DNA from: Rhyacophila brunnea | Lineage: Eukaryota; Arthropoda; Insecta; Trichoptera; Rhyacophilidae | Reading direction: 5' to 3' | DNA: 64,000 bases | NCBI GenBank assembly: GCA_022495005.1 | Contig: JAGYXB010001002.1 | Location: forward strand, 744,001 to 808,000 | In this document: in pieces, positions 59,400 to 64,000 of the stretch | Position numbering within the stretch: the first letter of the stretch is position 1 | How the letters are laid out: each line of letters opens with the position of its first letter | Translations under genes and position numbers: made by a program | The notes under the pieces: generated by a model | What the model saw: only the letters and a program-made list of their open reading frames with translations | Databases searched by the model: none | What the model was told of the DNA's origin: nothing

Positions 59400-59490
59400 A
59401 AGCTTTCGTTCGGCAATTTCCGTGCCCGCCCGGAGAACCGAAGCGTCGCGCGTGCGCACCGCTAGACCCGCGCCTCCGCAGGCTGTACCG
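59400..59490. other. CpG-rich island-like patch
   Basis: About 90 bp with very high GC and many CpG (CCGCCCGGAGAACCGAAGCG, GCGTGCGCACCGCTAGACCC) inside sequence that is otherwise about two-thirds AT or more. It could be a promoter, a 5' exon or a repeat remnant. Confidence 0.35.
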
Positions 59491-60395
59491 CTTAATACTA
59501 TTTGAAATAGATCAATCAAAACAAAACAACTTACAAAAAAACAATGCGGTCTTTTGAACATGAATGGCGCCGACTTTGAAATTCCATTACGATTCTTGCA
59601 GATAGCATTAATAATGTATCCCCCGGTTCCAAGTAACGAACTATTTATTACAAGACATTCTCATTAGGAATTGGATTACTTTTTGAATTTATAAGCAAGT
59701 ATGGCCGGTTATTAATAGTTTTATTGTTATTAATAATATCAAGTTATGTCTATGTAATTATGGTGAGGGAGGTTTTGTTTTTTACCATGCGTCGATGTCT
59801 TTTCCGCGCGTAGGCAACGTAGATAGACATTGACAATAAAGTGCAGTGCCATACCTGTCTCGATTCGTCATTATTATGAAACTGTAGAGGATCGTAATTA
59901 TTTGCGAAGTGGTTTTTAAATTTTTTTTGCTAAATATATTATTTTAGATGAAACGCAAATACATACGTTGGCCACTTAAAATAAATAAAGTTATCTCTAT
60001 ATTAACTCATTTATTGCTAACACCGCGACTGGCGGGCTTGGAGTCGTTGGCCATTAGATATAATTAACTTGTTATTTTAATGTGGTTAGCAGTGATTGTG
60101 TTATTAAGTACTAAGTAGCTAAATGACTTTGGACATAAAAAAGCACATATTTCTGCAAATCCATTAATAATGTTATTGAATAATGTAATGTAGGCATTAA
60201 ACTTTTTATTAATAACATAAAGACAACATTAAATAAAATTTTATAATCATTACAACTAAATTATTTACTTACACGGATAGGGTGTTCCAGAATCTTGAAA
60301 ATTATAGAGCTAAGATAGGGAACCTATTTATAAATATAATAAGTGCATTACTTTGAAAAACCTTAGAAATATATCATAAAAAAGTGATAAACAGA

Positions 60396-60480
60396 GTGGG
60401 ACTCAAACTCACAACATTCACCTACTAAATGAGAATTCATGTGAATTATTTCAAATAACTACGATCATCTGAGGTCTAAG
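60396..60480 (-). repeat. tRNA-like SINE remnant
   Basis: GAGTTTGAGTCCCACTC on the minus strand is a B-box-like sequence; A box weak. Confidence 0.4.
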
Positions 60481-60719
60481 ATACCTACTTCAAATTAATA
60501 AATGATTTTAAAAATGTGAATATTATATCATTGAAATAGAGATACATTTAAAGGAGCAGATCTAGACTGGTGGGGATAATGATCATGATGATTTATTCTA
60601 TGCAATATATATTTACTTATATAATTTGTACGTATAAATTATTTTTATGTAGAAATATGGTTACTTTAATACTTACTATTAGAGTAATAAATCTTGTTAC
60701 TGCTGACATTTTGCTAATT

Positions 60720-60870
60720 ATTATATTTTGAAAACACTTCAGTATCTATTAGAAAAAAATATGGTCCCAGACTCAAACCCGCTCCGCATCCATCGGATTG
60801 AGGCTAATGTGATGTACCGATTTATCTGTATTATTTAGCTTACTTAATTACGATGAAATTAACTAATAAC
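60720..60870 (-). repeat. tRNA-like SINE remnant with shared tail
   Basis: GCGGGTTTGAGTCTGGGACC (minus strand) is B-box-like. TTTTGAAAACACTTCAG on one side and ACGATGAAATTAACTAATAA on the other are shared in part with 12190-12290, 17265 and 26460-26480. Confidence 0.45.
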
Positions 60871-60964
60871 CATGAATCCGATGCGCTTCTCAAGCTTAGT
60901 CAATAATAATTATTATATACTTATTCCTTTATTTAAAATCGTTATTTTTTATAACCTTCTTCGG

Positions 60965-61392
60965 CCATATCCGCCCCTTAGTTAGAGCATATGGACACCA
61001 CGTGGCGCCTCCAATAATACGCGTCACTCGCCAGTCTTCTTGCTTTGTCCCAGGTCAAACCATTATCCCGTAGCTCCGCCGTATACACTCTGTAGATAGT
61101 ATTTAGCGGCCTTCTATGTCCCCGGAATCCGGTCGGCTTAAAGAACAGGCAAGCCAGGTTGAAGTTCTCTTCTGGCATCCGCAGCACGTGGCTGAGCCAG
61201 GTCCAACGTCGCCTCTTTACTCTCAGCGTGATGAGAGGCTGCTAGGTGCGTTCTCTGATCTCCTCATTACTCCTAAAGTCGTACCACCGCACACCCAGTA
61301 TCCGTCGCAAACATCTATTTTCGCAGCTTAGTCTACGGTTGCTCTCTTACTATGATTCGCTACCGTAAAGCAGTAACTTCAGAATGCAAGCA
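60965..61392 (-). pseudogene. Non-LTR retrotransposon C-terminal fragment
   Basis: The minus strand reads, with two or three stops, CLRRILGVRWYDFRSNEEIR, PLITLRVKRRRWTWLSHVLR, MPEENFNLACLFFKPTGFRG and ARRLASDAYYWRRHV. This is the region downstream of the RT domain in a widespread class of LINE proteins. A second, different LINE lineage from the intact one at 50737. Upstream RT and endonuclease are absent. Confidence 0.75.
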
Positions 61393-63925
61393 TCGAATAG
61401 GCTGGATTTCTAAGGAAATAAATTAATTATATACTCTACCTACCTAAGAGATAAAGGTTTGTGATAAGATAAGTAATTTTACGAAAGAGGTAGGTATGTA
61501 CTTTACAATTATAACTCTCCCACGAATATTCCAATAATAATTATTGGGTACATCCATCGGCAAATTGTTGTTTTATTGTCTAATTTATATTATGTATATA
61601 GTACGCGCAATAAAACATGTTTTATTAAATGTTTTTTTTTTATAGCGCACACCTATATTTTTTTTGTAAGGTAAAAAAACCACCATAAAGATTTTATGAC
61701 CCATAAAAACAACTGTGTTACGTGATAGAATGATGGTAACTATGATATGAATATATTTGAACTGAGCGCTGCCTAGCAACAGATATTAATAAAAATACAT
61801 ATTTATTACGATTATATCATACGAATTATCTAAATAGCTGACCAAAATTCCGATGTATACGTATTTACGTATTTTTATATATATTTTATAAGTGTGTGTA
61901 AAATAAAATGATATCAAAATCGTCCTTTAAAATATATTGATTCGTAATTAAGAGATAAATACAGATGAAATCGTATAAATATTAAGGTGACGCATCAGTG
62001 AAACGCCAAATAATTTTCAACTGTACGCGCGACGAAATTTTGGACTCGCTGCCATTCACTAAGAGAATGTTGACCCAGGAACACGTCACTTTGCTGCGTG
62101 ATGGCGACGGGTCAATTAATTCTAAAATCGTGTAAAGATGACTAAAAACGTTACCCATTTACTTTAAAAAGAAAACATGTCAATGAATATATTATTATTG
62201 TTACTAATAGAACAATAAACAGAACATAAAATGGACGTATGTTGGATTTATATGACAATTAATATTTCGTTTGACAGGCGTCATTTTCACCCGCCACCCG
62301 CAATCCGCGCATCGCCTAGCGACGATCTTTTTAGACCGTGCCTCAACTAATGCATGGCCTTAACTGTATACCTAATAGTAATGTAATAGGGGTCAATTTT
62401 CAAACTGCGTTCATTGATATTATATTATGTTATTATAGTTTTTTTCCTGCCAATGCATCTGTATCCTAAAGCCAGTGCTAGGGTTGCTGGAGCTCACCGG
62501 GTCGGTGCTCCGGCACTTCTTCAAACAGTTGTAATCAGTATTATGTTACACACAATACTGTTGAATCACGTGAATATGGAAAATTGTGTATAAATATGTG
62601 TAATAACACGCAATAAACTTGCCGTGAAAATGCCAAAAAAGCGAATAAACAGTCGAATTGAGAAGTGACTATAGAAATTGGAATTTGCTTATTCACAGCC
62701 ATCTTACGTTGATACACTGACCACATGGCTAAGTTCTGTTTAATGCCGTTATAAAATTCTTAAATATATAATATTTTAAAATGTGTAACATATTATGTAT
62801 CGTAGAGACATGACACTGAACTCTATCTACATTGCAATGACAGAACCTTGTTATCGTCTGCCCTATCCTTTCTTCAGTTCAGTTTTACAATGCTATCATT
62901 CACATAGATTTCATTACTGAAGTGGATCTACTATCTACGTCATCATCATGTGTAAAATAATATGTCAAATGAGTGAATTCATAGGAAAAATGCTTCTAAA
63001 GTGTTATGGCAATAGTATTTGGGTACTGTGAAAATTGACATAAAATATTGCAAGAATATCTAGCGAAAAATAAATCGAACAAATTTGTACTGGATTGGAT
63101 TCCACAAACGGGGAAATTTATTTATAAAGACTCAATATTTGAAATCACCACAAAAGTCAAAGTTAACACCAGCTTCTAAAAATTTAAAACCATTTACATA
63201 ATACAATTATTTGCAGCACTCATACGTTGATAAAAATAACCGTGCATCTACTTAAAGTTTGGTGAGTTTTCTGAATTCACATCACGATTTTAACATATGA
63301 CTGTGACTGTTGAGCTTTAGATAGTAATCTGACTATCACAGTCTAACTTCTACCTCAAAGCTTCGCCCACGCGACATGGTTTCTCAGAATACAAAGAACT
63401 TATCACGACCCTTCACAGGAAAGAAATCGTTAATTCGAATGCAACGAATAGTAGCGCTTGTTGTAAGATATTTCAAATAAGAGTTTTCTTTGAATGCCAG
63501 ATTACAATTGTGACGTTTCTGTTTTGGGTAATTTTTGATCTTCTTTTGTCATTCGTACATAAATTGTTTTTGAATTTAAATGGATTTGGTAGTAGCATGT
63601 CGGCTTTTTCCAAATGTTACGCTACGGAAAAGTACTTATCTAATACAAGAAATTGACTTTTAATGGATTGAGATTTGGTTCATTGAGTGAGAACGAGCTC
63701 GAAAAAAAACTGATGACCGATTACAATCTTCGAAAAACTACATTTACTACCTAAATATTTAAATCTTTTAACAAATTCGATCGATACTCTTGAATAAGAT
63801 ATTTTTTATAAAATGTATTATTGTAGGTATCAGAAATAAAATACAAACATAACATACAACTGGTTACAAGTAATTGTTATCACTAATGGATTCTCTCACA
63901 TTTTTGTGACCATAAAAAAGTATAA
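61393..63925. other. Intergenic, nothing recognisable
   Basis: AT-rich sequence without a supported gene, terminal repeats or RNA gene. Short frames at 61585-61779 and 62541-62726 (minus) have no resemblance to known families. Confidence 0.6.
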
Positions 63926-63927
63926 AG

Positions 63928-64000
63928 CCATGGCCCCCACAGCCTAAAGCGGTCCCCATGCCAGGACATTTGCCGGTTCCCCTGCTATCGCTAAAGTTAA
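63928..64000 (+). repeat. Diverged relative of the 15919/50467 hAT-like element, cut by window end
   Basis: GCCCCCACAGCCTAAAGCGG, then GCCAGGACATTTGCCGG and CCTGCTATCGCTAAAGTTAA follow positions 16207-16275 of copy 1 closely (CCCCACATCCTGAAACGGGC ... CCTACCGCTAAGATTAA). It continues beyond the window. Confidence 0.6.

Larger units (their letters stand above)
54450..60963. other. Gene-poor interval
   Basis: AT-rich. Holds a 155-bp MITE (58934-59088), a GC-rich patch (59400-59490), tRNA-like remnants (60396-60410 and 60765-60868, minus) and a copy near 54580-54620 of sequence flanking the foldback element at 44110-44145. No gene is recognised. Confidence 0.6.

Noticed and set aside
59373..59561. 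62-codon frame with a hydrophobic N-terminus as a secreted peptide
   Set aside because: Coding appearance comes from the GC-rich patch; no promoter, signal cleavage pattern or homologue can be supported from sequence.
1..64000. CRISPR array, prokaryotic operon, phage or viral genes
   Set aside because: No regularly spaced direct repeats, ribosome-binding patterns or viral protein motifs were seen; gene structure is eukaryotic with introns.

Overview
This window looks like a piece of an insect nuclear genome, most likely from a hemipteran and possibly an aphid. It is strongly AT-rich, has spliced genes with long introns, is crowded with DNA transposons, and carries the short motif TAGGTA/TACCTA almost everywhere. 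The order and family are inferred from general appearance; no species can be named from the sequence alone.

Only two host genes are supported, and they are divergently transcribed in the first 14 kb. On the minus strand lie the first three coding exons (6413-6433, 5547-5684, 438-665) of a proteasome activator PA28-gamma (PSME3) homologue, whose remaining exons lie beyond the left edge. On the plus strand is a complete four-exon METTL18 homologue (protein-histidine methyltransferase; exons 8073-8142, 9319-9576, 10130-10290, 13430-13834), giving a 297-residue protein. About 1.6 kb separates the two start codons, and that space holds two non-autonomous DNA transposons with recognisable target-site duplications (TSDs). 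Nothing shows that the two genes act together; a shared promoter region is only a possibility.

The rest (about 13.8-64 kb) is gene-poor. Mobile elements make up what I can read. They include an apparently intact 3.3-kb non-LTR retrotransposon (RTE-like, 986-codon endonuclease plus reverse transcriptase ORF) inserted with a TSD into a hAT-like element; a second copy of that hAT-like element at 15.9-17.0 kb, itself carrying a 142-bp insertion; a near-complete mariner broken by two in-frame stops (20.9-22.2 kb) and a truncated mariner in PSME3 intron 2; a decayed Helitron (30.2-32.0 kb); a hAT fragment with ZBED-like coding sequence (39.2-39.8 kb); a pogo/Tigger remnant inside METTL18 intron 3; several LINE 3' fragments; and many small inverted-repeat elements with TA, TTA or 8-bp TSDs. 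A dispersed family of tRNA-like promoter remnants (SINE-like) recurs at a dozen or more places.

I found no CRISPR array, rRNA, convincing functional tRNA, prokaryotic operon or viral gene. I did not find a clearly new biological system. The most informative structures are the nested insertions, which give direct empty-site evidence for the order of events, and several small repeat families that deserve genome-wide checks.
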